Below, piece after piece: positions 24,848-31,044 of a stretch of DNA of 31,044 bases. Source of the DNA: Methylocystis sp. (GTDB taxonomy: Bacteria > Pseudomonadota > Alphaproteobacteria > Rhizobiales > Beijerinckiaceae); contig JALRFG010000003.1 of NCBI GenBank assembly GCA_023253795.1, positions 6,844 through 37,887 of the forward strand. The letters are read 5' to 3'. The notes beneath the pieces were generated by a model that was given only the letters and a program-made list of their open reading frames with translations, was not told the origin of the DNA and did no database searches. The position numbers and the translations under genes were made by a program. Every line of letters starts with the position of its first letter. Position 1 is the stretch's first letter.

Positions 24848-24927
24848 TCTTGGTCGGCGCACAGGCTTTGCCGCGCCCGGCGAATGGTGTATCCGAACCC
24901 ACCGAAAAACAGAGGAAATGACCGCCG

Positions 24928-25713
24928 ATGTGCTGGAGCGGAGAAGCTTCGACCGTCCTTGCCGCGACCGGAATCGCCGGCGCCGCCTATTCTGCGCTCA
25001 AAAAGGACCCCGAGCCGCTCGCCCTCTGGGTGTGCCTGCTGTATTTCGCCAGCATGGAGTCGCTGCAGGCGGTCGCCTATTCGGTGCTGAACCAGTGCGA
25101 CTCGCCGCTCAATCAGATGATGACGCTGTTCGGCTATTTGCACATCACCTTCCAGCCGTTCTTCATCAACGCCGTCGCGCTTTATTTCATGCCCAAAGAC
25201 AGCGCGAAAATCGTGCAGCCCTGGGTGTATTTCTTCTGCTTCGTCTCCGCCATCGTCATGCTGATCCAGCTTTATCCGTTTAGCTGGGCGGGACATTGCG
25301 CCGCCGGACGACCCCTGTGCGGCGATGTGCTGTGCACAGTGCGCGGCGAATGGCATATCGCCTGGCTGCTGCCGACCAATGGCATCGGCAACAGCATGGC
25401 CGATAACGCGACGCTGGGACGCGGCTACATCACTTATCCGCTGACGGCCTTCGTGCTGCCGGCGCTGATCGGCAGTTGGCGCTTTACGCTGTTCTCGTTT
25501 CTGGCCGGGCCGACGCTCGCCGGCTACACCACCAACAACATCAATGAATGGCCGGCGGTGTGGTGCCTGTTCAGCATCGGCCTGGTGCTGGCGATCATCA
25601 AGACGCCGCTGCGCTATCATCTGCACACCAGCGATCCGTGGTGGATGATGCTGGTGAAATGGCGCCGTCGACGGCGCGCGGAAAAAGACGCCCTAGAAGC
25701 GCCCGCCGAATAG
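24928..25713 (+). CDS. Multi-pass membrane protein, DUF5765-like
   Basis: A 261-residue protein with about six to seven hydrophobic segments, no signal peptide and a basic C-terminal tail (KWRRRRRAEKD). The N-terminus MCWSGEAS with Cys2 and a later Cys-rich loop (HCAAGRPLCGDVLC) between membrane segments match my memory of the DUF5765 family. The family name should be treated as probable, and no function is known to me. Its ATG is 80 bases after the DUF985 stop, with GAGGAAATG-type SD sequence nearby. It converges on pxpC. Confidence 0.72.
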   Translation: MCWSGEASTVLAATGIAGAAYSALKKDPEPLALWVCLLYFASMESLQAVAYSVLNQCDSPLNQMMTLFGYLHITFQPFFINAVALYFMPKDSAKIVQPWVYFFCFVSAIVMLIQLYPFSWAGHCAAGRPLCGDVLCTVRGEWHIAWLLPTNGIGNSMADNATLGRGYITYPLTAFVLPALIGSWRFTLFSFLAGPTLAGYTTNNINEWPAVWCLFSIGLVLAIIKTPLRYHLHTSDPWWMMLVKWRRRRRAEKDALEAPAE

Positions 25714-25731
25714 TCGGCCGGTTTAAAGTCG

Positions 25732-26742
25732 TCAGCGCGACGGTTCGTCCGTTGCGCTGATCACGCCGCCGACCAGATTACCGGCGAGCAAGGCTTCGGT
25801 CGTCATGTCGCGATGGAGCGCCATTTGCTGTGGTCCTACCGTCAGCGCCGAAAAGAGCGCACGCCGCGCCGCCACCGCCTCCTCCAGCGTCACGCGTTGA
25901 AAAGAGATGATGTCTCCCGGCCGTTTTTGCGCCAGCCGGCCAAGGTCAGCGCCGATCACCGTGGCGATCTTGGGATAGCCGCCCGTTGGCTGGCGGTCCG
26001 CCATCAGCACAAAAGGCGCGCCGGAGCCGGGGATCTGGATTGCGCCCATCGCGGCCCCGTCCGAGACGATGTCGCGACCTCGCGCCTGAGCGATGGGCGG
26101 CCCCTCCAGCGCATAGGCCATGCGGTCGCTGCGCGCGCCGAGCCGCCAGGGCGTTTCGAAAAACCTCGCCAGCGCTTCGGGTGAAAAATAATCGTCCTGC
26201 GGGCCGGGCATGACCCGGATGGGCGCGGCGTCCTGCGTCAGCCACGACGCCTGAAGGGCGTCAGCAGCGCCCGGCGCGGGCGCGGGATCGATGATCGTCA
26301 GGCGGTCGCCGGCGGCAAGCGGTTTCGGGCCCAGCCCCGAACGCGCATGGGTCGCCAGCGCGCCCAGCGTCGGCGGCAGATCGAAGCGGCCGCCAATCGC
26401 GAGATAGGCCCATGCGCCCCATTCGCCGGCGCGGATCGTCAGCGCCGCGCCCGGCGGCAGGGACAGCCGGCAGGCCGGGGGCAGTCGGTGGCCATCGAGA
26501 CGAAGATCGAAGCCGCCGCCGGCGATGGCGATCGCGAGCGGCGCGTTGACGCTTTCAAGCGTGAGGCCGCCCAGCGAAATTTCAATCGCGGCGTTGGCGC
26601 CTACGGCACATGTCGCGGTTCGAAAGGCGGCGAGGTCCATTGGACCGGCGGGGGTGACGCCGAAACGCGCGTAGCCAAAGCGGCCGGCGTCCTGCACCGT
26701 CACGCCCGGACCTGCCGTCCGGATCAGCACAGCGGCGCGCAT
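25732..26742 (-). CDS. pxpC: 5-oxoprolinase subunit C (biotin-dependent carboxyltransferase-like)
   Basis: A 336-residue protein of the KipA/AHS2 family. It opens with AVLIRTAGPGVTVQDAGRFGYARFGVTPAGPMD, the family signature, and later has GPQDDYF and SDGAAMGAIQIPGSGAPFVLMADRQPTGGYPKIATVI. With PxpA and PxpB it forms the ATP-dependent prokaryotic 5-oxoprolinase, converting pyroglutamate to glutamate. The open frame extends to 27048, but ATG 26742 starts at the signature and shares one base with the pxpB stop (TGATG), a coupled arrangement. It is the last gene of the unit. Confidence 0.93.
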   Translation of the reverse strand: MRAAVLIRTAGPGVTVQDAGRFGYARFGVTPAGPMDLAAFRTATCAVGANAAIEISLGGLTLESVNAPLAIAIAGGGFDLRLDGHRLPPACRLSLPPGAALTIRAGEWGAWAYLAIGGRFDLPPTLGALATHARSGLGPKPLAAGDRLTIIDPAPAPGAADALQASWLTQDAAPIRVMPGPQDDYFSPEALARFFETPWRLGARSDRMAYALEGPPIAQARGRDIVSDGAAMGAIQIPGSGAPFVLMADRQPTGGYPKIATVIGADLGRLAQKRPGDIISFQRVTLEEAVAARRALFSALTVGPQQMALHRDMTTEALLAGNLVGGVISATDEPSR

Positions 26743-27470
26743 CAGGCGGACTCGCAGCGGGCGAGCGTTTCGCCCTGCGCCGCGCGCGTCTCCAGCGCTG
26801 CGAAGCGTGTGGTGTCGATGGCTTCGAAGCGAATGCGGTCGCCGGGCGCAATCAGGAAATTGGGTTGGCGGCGCGACGAGAAAAGTTTTTCCGGCGTTCG
26901 GCCGATGACATACCAGCCGGTTGGCATGGGATTGGCGCCGATCAGCGACAGGCCGCCGCCGATCAGCACGGCGCCTGTCGGCGTAACGCCACGCGGCGTC
27001 AGGCGGCGCGGCATGGCGAGCGCTGTCGGCAATCCGCCGAGATAGCACCAGCCCGGCGCGAAGCCATACATATAGGCGCGATAATCGCCGCCGGCGTGCA
27101 GCCGGGCCAGCGACTCAACCGTCTGCCCCAGCGTCTGCGCGGCTTCGACAATATCTTCCGCCAGCGCCGGATCGTAGCAGCAGGGGATCGTCCAGCATCG
27201 ACGTTCGGTCGGCGTGGCGGCGTCATCATGCGTCAGTCGCATTGTGATGTCGCGCACCAGCGTGGCGCGATCGATCTCCAGCGGCTCATATTGCACGAGC
27301 AAGGCGCGATAGCTCGGCGTCGTTTCACATACGCCTGCAGGCGGATCATGTCGCAGCGCTGCGTCGAGGGCCAGCACGCGCGCGTTGATTTCCGGATCGA
27401 CCGTATCGCCAAATTCGACGGAAAGCGCCGTCTCGCCCTGATCAAGGAAACGCGGCGGATCGTAACGCAT
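26742..27470 (-). CDS. pxpB: 5-oxoprolinase subunit B
   Basis: A 242-residue KipI/AHS1-family protein. The N-terminal part has FLDQGETALSVEFGDTVDPEINARVLALDAAL; the conserved core is YMYGFAPGWCYLGGLPTALAMPRR and PTGWYVIGRTPEKLF. The frame extends to 27587; ATG 27470 is chosen because it lies four bases after the pxpA stop and matches the family N-terminus. It partners PxpC in ATP-dependent ring opening of pyroglutamate. The same family also includes KipI, a kinase inhibitor in Bacillus, but the gene order here supports oxoprolinase. Confidence 0.92.
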   Translation of the reverse strand: MRYDPPRFLDQGETALSVEFGDTVDPEINARVLALDAALRHDPPAGVCETTPSYRALLVQYEPLEIDRATLVRDITMRLTHDDAATPTERRCWTIPCCYDPALAEDIVEAAQTLGQTVESLARLHAGGDYRAYMYGFAPGWCYLGGLPTALAMPRRLTPRGVTPTGAVLIGGGLSLIGANPMPTGWYVIGRTPEKLFSSRRQPNFLIAPGDRIRFEAIDTTRFAALETRAAQGETLARCESA

Positions 27471-27474
27471 CGTT

Positions 27475-28251
27475 TCAGTTCGCCACGAATGGCCGCAGCG
27501 CGACGCCATCCTTTTCAAGCGCCTGTCGTAAGGCCTGCGCCAGCGCGACCGCCTGCGGCGTATCGCCATGCACACAGATCGAGTCAATCGGCGTGGGCAG
27601 CAGTTCGCCGTCGATGGTGACGAGCGCCTGCGCAGCGAGCATCTGCCGAACGCGGGCGATCACGGCGTCGACATCATGAATCACCGCGCCGGGCAGCGCG
27701 CGCGCGCGCAAGCGGCCATCATTGGCGTAGGCGCGATCGGCGAAGATCTCATGCGCTACGCGCAGGCCGGCGCGTTCGCCGGCGCGCGTTTGTTCGGAGC
27801 GTGCGATGGCGAGGAGCGTGAGCGATGGATCGACGGCGCGCGTCGCCTCGGCGATGGCGTCGGCGACCGCCGCATCATGCTCGGCGAGATTGGCGAGGGC
27901 GCCATGCGCCTTCACATGCGACAGGCGATGACCGGCGAATGTCGCCAGCGCTTGCGCCGCGCCGATCTGATAGGCGACCGCGCGGGCGATCTCCGCCGCC
28001 GACATCGGCAGAATGCGGCGTCCAAAGCCGGCAAGATCGGGGAAGGCGACATGGGCGCCGACCGCGACGCCCGCTTCACGTGCCTGCATCAGAACGCGGG
28101 TCATGATGTCTGGGTCGCCGGCATGGAATCCGCAGGCGACATTGGCGCTGGTGACGAGGCCAAGCAGCGCCGCATCGTCGCCCATGCGCCACGGGCCGAA
28201 GCCTTCTCCAAGGTCGGCGTTCAGATCAATCGAGGCGGGATATGCGGTCAT
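27475..28251 (-). CDS. pxpA: 5-oxoprolinase subunit A (LamB/YcsF family)
   Basis: A 258-residue protein with the family start SIDLNADLGEGFGPW, then TSANVACGFHAGDPDIM, GAHVAFPDLAGFGRR, LSHVKAHGALANLAEHD and SICVHGDTPQAVALA, all diagnostic. It is the first gene of pxpABC, all closely packed, so the three proteins are likely made in balance. Pyroglutamate arises from glutamine damage or glutathione turnover. The XRE/S24-like regulator gene ends 95 bases upstream on the same strand and could share or control transcription. Confidence 0.95.
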   Translation of the reverse strand: MTAYPASIDLNADLGEGFGPWRMGDDAALLGLVTSANVACGFHAGDPDIMTRVLMQAREAGVAVGAHVAFPDLAGFGRRILPMSAAEIARAVAYQIGAAQALATFAGHRLSHVKAHGALANLAEHDAAVADAIAEATRAVDPSLTLLAIARSEQTRAGERAGLRVAHEIFADRAYANDGRLRARALPGAVIHDVDAVIARVRQMLAAQALVTIDGELLPTPIDSICVHGDTPQAVALAQALRQALEKDGVALRPFVAN

Positions 28252-28346
28252 GAGAGAGGCTTGGGCGAGAAGAGACGCCTAATTTACGCCGGCGCGCCGC
28301 AAAAGCCTATGGGGGCCGTCGGCGCGGTCCGTTCCCGCGTCGGCGT

Positions 28347-28937
28347 TTAGTTTGCGAGCCGGCGCAGGAGCCATGTCGCCGCGCCGGCAATGCGCGCATG
28401 TGGAAGCGGTTTCGCCTGCGCGACATTATTCGGCGTGAACAATGTCAGGCCATCACGGAAAAATACGCGTCTGATGCAAAGATCCACGCCATAGGGCGTG
28501 GGTTGTTCAATGGCGACAATCGCGCCATCCGACAATACCGCGTGTTCGGTCAATGGACTAAAACGCACAATGTCGCCGCTGTGCGCCACATCGGTGAGCG
28601 TATCGGCGTCGACCGTCAGATCGAATTGATCCTCCCTCGTCGCACAAGAGCCGGTGACGGCAAAGTGCGTTGCGTCACCATGAGGATCGTGAGCTGAAAC
28701 GTCGTCGGTCGTCGGGGCGTCCTCATGCATGGCGTGTTCGCCGTAATCACCAACCAGAAGCCAGGTCGGACTCACTTTAAAAGCGCGGGCGTAGATGAAG
28801 GCCTCTGCCGGCCGGAAGCTGTTTTGACCGTTTTCATGCGCGCGATAGGTGGAGGGTTTCCAGCCAAAACGCGCGATCGCCGCCTTGGCCGTTGCGAAAC
28901 CGGCTAAGAGTCGGGCGCGCCGCAATCGGTTATGCAT
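28347..28937 (-). CDS. XRE-family regulator with degenerate S24-like domain
   Basis: A 196-residue protein. The N-terminal helix-turn-helix is RLRRARLLAGFATAKAAIARFGWKPSTYRAHENGQNSF, and the C-terminal half resembles the S24/LexA-like domain of phage-type repressors. Where S24 peptidases have a GDSM motif there is ADTL, then SGDIVRF and DGAIVAI. The Lys-bearing strand appears as CIRRVFF. The Ser/Lys dyad therefore seems lost, so self-cleavage is unlikely. ATG 28937 is chosen; an in-frame GTG at 28997 would add 20 residues, and neither has an SD. The promoter candidate is at 29047-29077. Regulation of pxpABC, of the porin, or of itself is possible. The domain call is by eye. Confidence 0.75.
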   Translation of the reverse strand: MHNRLRRARLLAGFATAKAAIARFGWKPSTYRAHENGQNSFRPAEAFIYARAFKVSPTWLLVGDYGEHAMHEDAPTTDDVSAHDPHGDATHFAVTGSCATREDQFDLTVDADTLTDVAHSGDIVRFSPLTEHAVLSDGAIVAIEQPTPYGVDLCIRRVFFRDGLTLFTPNNVAQAKPLPHARIAGAATWLLRRLAN

Positions 28938-28991
28938 GCTGGCGAGATGGTCTGACGCATTCTCAGAATGGGCGGGCGAGAGAGGCAGAGA

Positions 28992-29019
28992 TGTCACGAC
29001 AAACCATGTTTTGTTGACA
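28992..29019. promoter_or_regulatory. Candidate operator upstream of the XRE/S24 gene
   Basis: Nested inverted repeats: outer TGTCA (28992-28996) and TGACA (29015-29019), inner ACAAACC (28999-29005) with GTTTTGT (29008-29014), one mismatch, around centre AT. It lies just downstream of the predicted regulator promoter and overlaps the alternative GTG start, a position suited to autorepression. It also overlaps a + strand TTGACA (29014-29019) that could be a -35 element with TGTAAA 17 bases on. Confidence 0.42.
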
Positions 29020-29046
29020 AAGAAATACCTATTTCATGTAAAACAT

Positions 29047-29077
29047 ATTATAAATCCTGTAAAATTACCAGAGCCAA
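29047..29077 (-). promoter_or_regulatory. Promoter of the XRE/S24 regulator
   Basis: On the - strand, a perfect -10 TATAAT (29052-29047) is preceded at 19 bases by TTGGCT (29077-29072; 4 of 6). Transcription would start near 29040, about 100 bases before ATG 28937. GTAAAATTAC (29059-29068) sits in the spacer and may be a protein-binding site. Confidence 0.42.
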
Positions 29078-29300
29078 TAATGTGCGATGTGATTTAGGTC
29101 ATTCTGTCTCAAAGATGCGGCGTTGAAAGCCGGGAGCGGGATAGCGGCGTCAGACGTTTGTCTACAGAGATGATGGCGACCCGGGCGTGGCGCATGGCGT
29201 TTCAAGGATGGTGCCGCCTGCGCAAAATAATTTATCCGGCGCATGCACCGCGAATGATCTTGCCACGGCAGAAAGAGACGATGCTTTGCAATAAATTTGT

Positions 29301-29316
29301 GTTGTAATTTTACAAC
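29301..29316. promoter_or_regulatory. Perfect palindrome upstream of the porin gene
   Basis: GTTGTAATTTTACAAC has 7-base perfect arms and a TT centre. Its inner ten bases (GTAATTTTAC) are the exact reverse complement of GTAAAATTAC at 29059-29068 in the regulator promoter. About 95 bases separate it from the probable porin start. A TATATT -10-like box lies at 29378-29383 without a good -35, as expected for an activator-dependent promoter. Confidence 0.45.
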
Positions 29317-29409
29317 ATACCTGCCGCTTGTTTGGCGAAATATCTTTTTGCAATTCCGGATGATGCGCTGATTTTTGTATATTGTTCATGGCGAGATCGG
29401 AATTTCATT

Positions 29410-30741
29410 TTGATAAACAGGAACACCAATTCTTTCTGGCGACGTTTTATAAAAAGAAACGCGTTTTTTCTCGCCGCGATGATTGTTGTGTTTGTCGGCA
29501 AGCAGGTGCATGCGGAAGATTTAATTGGCTCACTGGCGACCCAATCCTCGCTGACCGATACAAAAGATGGTCCCAAGGCGCAGCTCAGAACGTTTGGCGT
29601 GCAGCCGGATGTGTGGATCACACAGATATGCCAGGGGATTATGTCGGGCACGCCGCCCAAAAACACATATTGCGGCGGCAAGATTGATGCATTTTTGAGA
29701 GTGGATGCGGAAAAGCTGGGCCTGTGGAAAGGCTTTCATGTCTTCACGCAATTCGAACAATATACCGGCAACACCGTTAATAATATTACCGGCACGTTGC
29801 TGCCTGTCAGCGCCATTCAGGCGTTCGTGCAGCCAAAATATTATCACAACACGCTGACGCTGTTTATCAAGCAGGAAGTGAACGAACATCTTTCTGTCAG
29901 CGCGGGCAAGGTGAACATCATGACGCTCGCCGCCAAGACCCCGATTTTAGGCGGCGGCGGCTGGGAGACGTTTATGAACAGAGCGTTTGCTATTCCAAAG
30001 ACAGGTATCGGCATCACGGCGCCGGGAACCTTGGCCGATCGCGTCATCGTTGCGCCGACCTATACGCTTGGCGCGATGGTGGATTTGAAGACGAAAGTCG
30101 GGAATTTTACGTTCTCGGTCGCAGATCCCAGAAATGCCGAAGACCCGAGGGTGCTGCAGAATCCTTTTGCGCGCGGCGTTGCTTTTGGCGGCGGCTATAC
30201 GCTGCCATTAAAACTCGCAGGCTTGCAGGGCTATCACAACGTCAGGGTCGCCTACAGTGACGCGCGCGGTTTTGATCTGGATGATTTCAGCGGCCTGAGA
30301 GCGCGCATATTGCATGGCCAGACGATCACGAAGAAGGGCTATTGGTTTGCCGGATATGCGCTCCAGCAATATCTGGTGCAAAGCGAAGATGATCCTTCAG
30401 TCGGCTGGGGACTTTTCACGAATGTCTCGATATCCGACGGCAATCCGAACCCGGTGAAATGGAGTCTTCTCGCGGGCATTGCGGGCAATAATCTGATTGA
30501 GGGTCGGGAGCACGATAAGTGGGGCGTGGGGTACTATCATTATGGATTGAGCCAACTGCTCATCGACGGGCTTGAGGCGGGCCATATCTATCGAAGAAGC
30601 GAGGGCGGCGTTGAGTGCTTTTATAATTTCGCCATAACCCCATGGGTTCAGCTTTCCGCGGATCTTCAGGTGATCGATCCATGGAAAGTCGAGAAAACGC
30701 GTGAGACAATCGGCGCGATAAGGCTTTTTACAAAGTTATGA
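29410..30741 (+). CDS. OprB-like carbohydrate porin
   Basis: An outer-membrane beta-barrel of about 443 residues. The signal peptide has a long basic n-region (RRFIKRNAFFLAAMIVVF) and cleaves after VHA|ED. The mature part shows alternating amphipathic strands, the GLWKGFHVFTQFEQYTG segment, WGVGYYHYGLS and a C-terminal barrel strand ending IRLFTKL, consistent with carbohydrate-selective OprB-type porins. The start is uncertain: no ATG precedes the signal peptide in frame, so TTG 29410 is proposed; TTG 29332 is also open, and ATG 29476 would truncate the signal. It could serve sugar uptake, linking to the cytoplasmic glucosidases (inference). A- and T-ending codons are commoner than in neighbours, hinting at a different history. 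Confidence 0.78.
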   Translation: MINRNTNSFWRRFIKRNAFFLAAMIVVFVGKQVHAEDLIGSLATQSSLTDTKDGPKAQLRTFGVQPDVWITQICQGIMSGTPPKNTYCGGKIDAFLRVDAEKLGLWKGFHVFTQFEQYTGNTVNNITGTLLPVSAIQAFVQPKYYHNTLTLFIKQEVNEHLSVSAGKVNIMTLAAKTPILGGGGWETFMNRAFAIPKTGIGITAPGTLADRVIVAPTYTLGAMVDLKTKVGNFTFSVADPRNAEDPRVLQNPFARGVAFGGGYTLPLKLAGLQGYHNVRVAYSDARGFDLDDFSGLRARILHGQTITKKGYWFAGYALQQYLVQSEDDPSVGWGLFTNVSISDGNPNPVKWSLLAGIAGNNLIEGREHDKWGVGYYHYGLSQLLIDGLEAGHIYRRSEGGVECFYNFAITPWVQLSADLQVIDPWKVEKTRETIGAIRLFTKL

Positions 30742-31044
30742 CAGGACGCCATTTGCGCCTCGCATTCGCCGTTACGGGGATAGGATGCACAGAAATCGGA
30801 AGCCCCTCGCATCAGTCACGCTGATACATAAACTTGCCGCGATATGAATGATGGCCATCGCCATTGGTGGGCCCAAGGGCGCATGCGCAATTATCGATGG
30901 GTGGGAGATTTTATTTTGCTGAATGCGTGTAATTTCTGGATTGGCGCAAGAAAAAATTAGGGGCTGGCCTAGATAAGGTCACATAATTTCGAGTTTAGCC
31001 CACGCGAGAAGCGTTTTATAGAGCTGCGCCGTCGGCCTGTAATT
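30742..31044. other. No recognisable gene at window end
   Basis: About 300 bases after the porin stop. A 28-codon frame starts at 30738, overlapping the porin stop (ATGA), but is too short and featureless to claim. A weak 5-bp hairpin (ATCAG/CTGAT) lies near 30812-30827 without a T run. No clear terminator, RNA or promoter was seen. Confidence 0.5.

Larger units (their letters stand above)
28998..29409. other. AT-richer intergenic region between regulator and porin
   Basis: About 400 bases between divergent genes with clearly lower GC than the rest of the window, at 29010-29090 and 29280-29400. It holds the regulator promoter, the candidate operator sites and the porin upstream palindrome listed separately. 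The stretch 29100-29280 is GC-rich and shows no convincing ORF, RNA gene or repeat. Confidence 0.6.

Noticed and set aside
23565..24902. 445-codon - strand frame opposite gloB and the cupin gene
   Set aside because: Low-complexity Arg/Pro/Gly-rich translation, antisense to two clear genes.

Overview
The window looks like a chromosomal segment of a GC-rich alphaproteobacterium, most likely Hyphomicrobiales and perhaps Beijerinckiaceae/Methylocystaceae-like. The clues are an Irr-type iron regulator, a gloB/methyltransferase neighbourhood, a DUF5765-like membrane protein, a leucine-rich leader peptide ahead of leuA, and a dispersed intergenic palindrome of the kind seen in this group. This placement is inference from gene content. 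No rRNA, CRISPR array, insertion sequence or phage structural gene was seen.

Layout: (1) 12-2356, a three-gene exported set on the + strand: a TonB C-terminal-like periplasmic protein, an Asp-box beta-propeller with a Cys-Glu-Cys-Cys cluster, and a TlpA-type thioredoxin. It faces a small Cys-rich protein (2381-2722, - strand) that has a long inverted repeat upstream. (2) 2965-10362, an acyl-CoA hydrolase gene, then on the - strand a beta-glucosidase, an alpha-glucosidase and PEP synthase, which together suggest cytoplasmic oligosaccharide breakdown next to gluconeogenesis. (3) 10464-19319, housekeeping: a YddA/SbmA-type ABC exporter, leuA with a leader peptide, a GNAT acetyltransferase, a lytic transglycosylase, irr, galU and a two-domain polyphosphate:AMP phosphotransferase. 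(4) 19423-25713, tRNA-Arg(CCU), a BASS-family transporter, two alpha/beta hydrolases, a small ORF, a methyltransferase, gloB, a DUF985 cupin and a DUF5765-like membrane protein. (5) 25732-28251, the 5-oxoprolinase genes pxpA-pxpB-pxpC, with an XRE/S24-like regulator directly upstream. (6) 28998-31044, an AT-richer intergenic region with candidate operators, an OprB-like porin, and about 300 bases without a recognisable gene.

The parts most worth a second look are: the exported TonB-like/CECC-propeller/TlpA operon with its Cys-rich neighbour; the leucine leader peptide and mutually exclusive stems upstream of leuA; the S24-like regulator that appears to lack the Ser/Lys dyad; and a GTAATTTTAC motif found both inside that regulator's promoter and, within a perfect palindrome, upstream of the porin.
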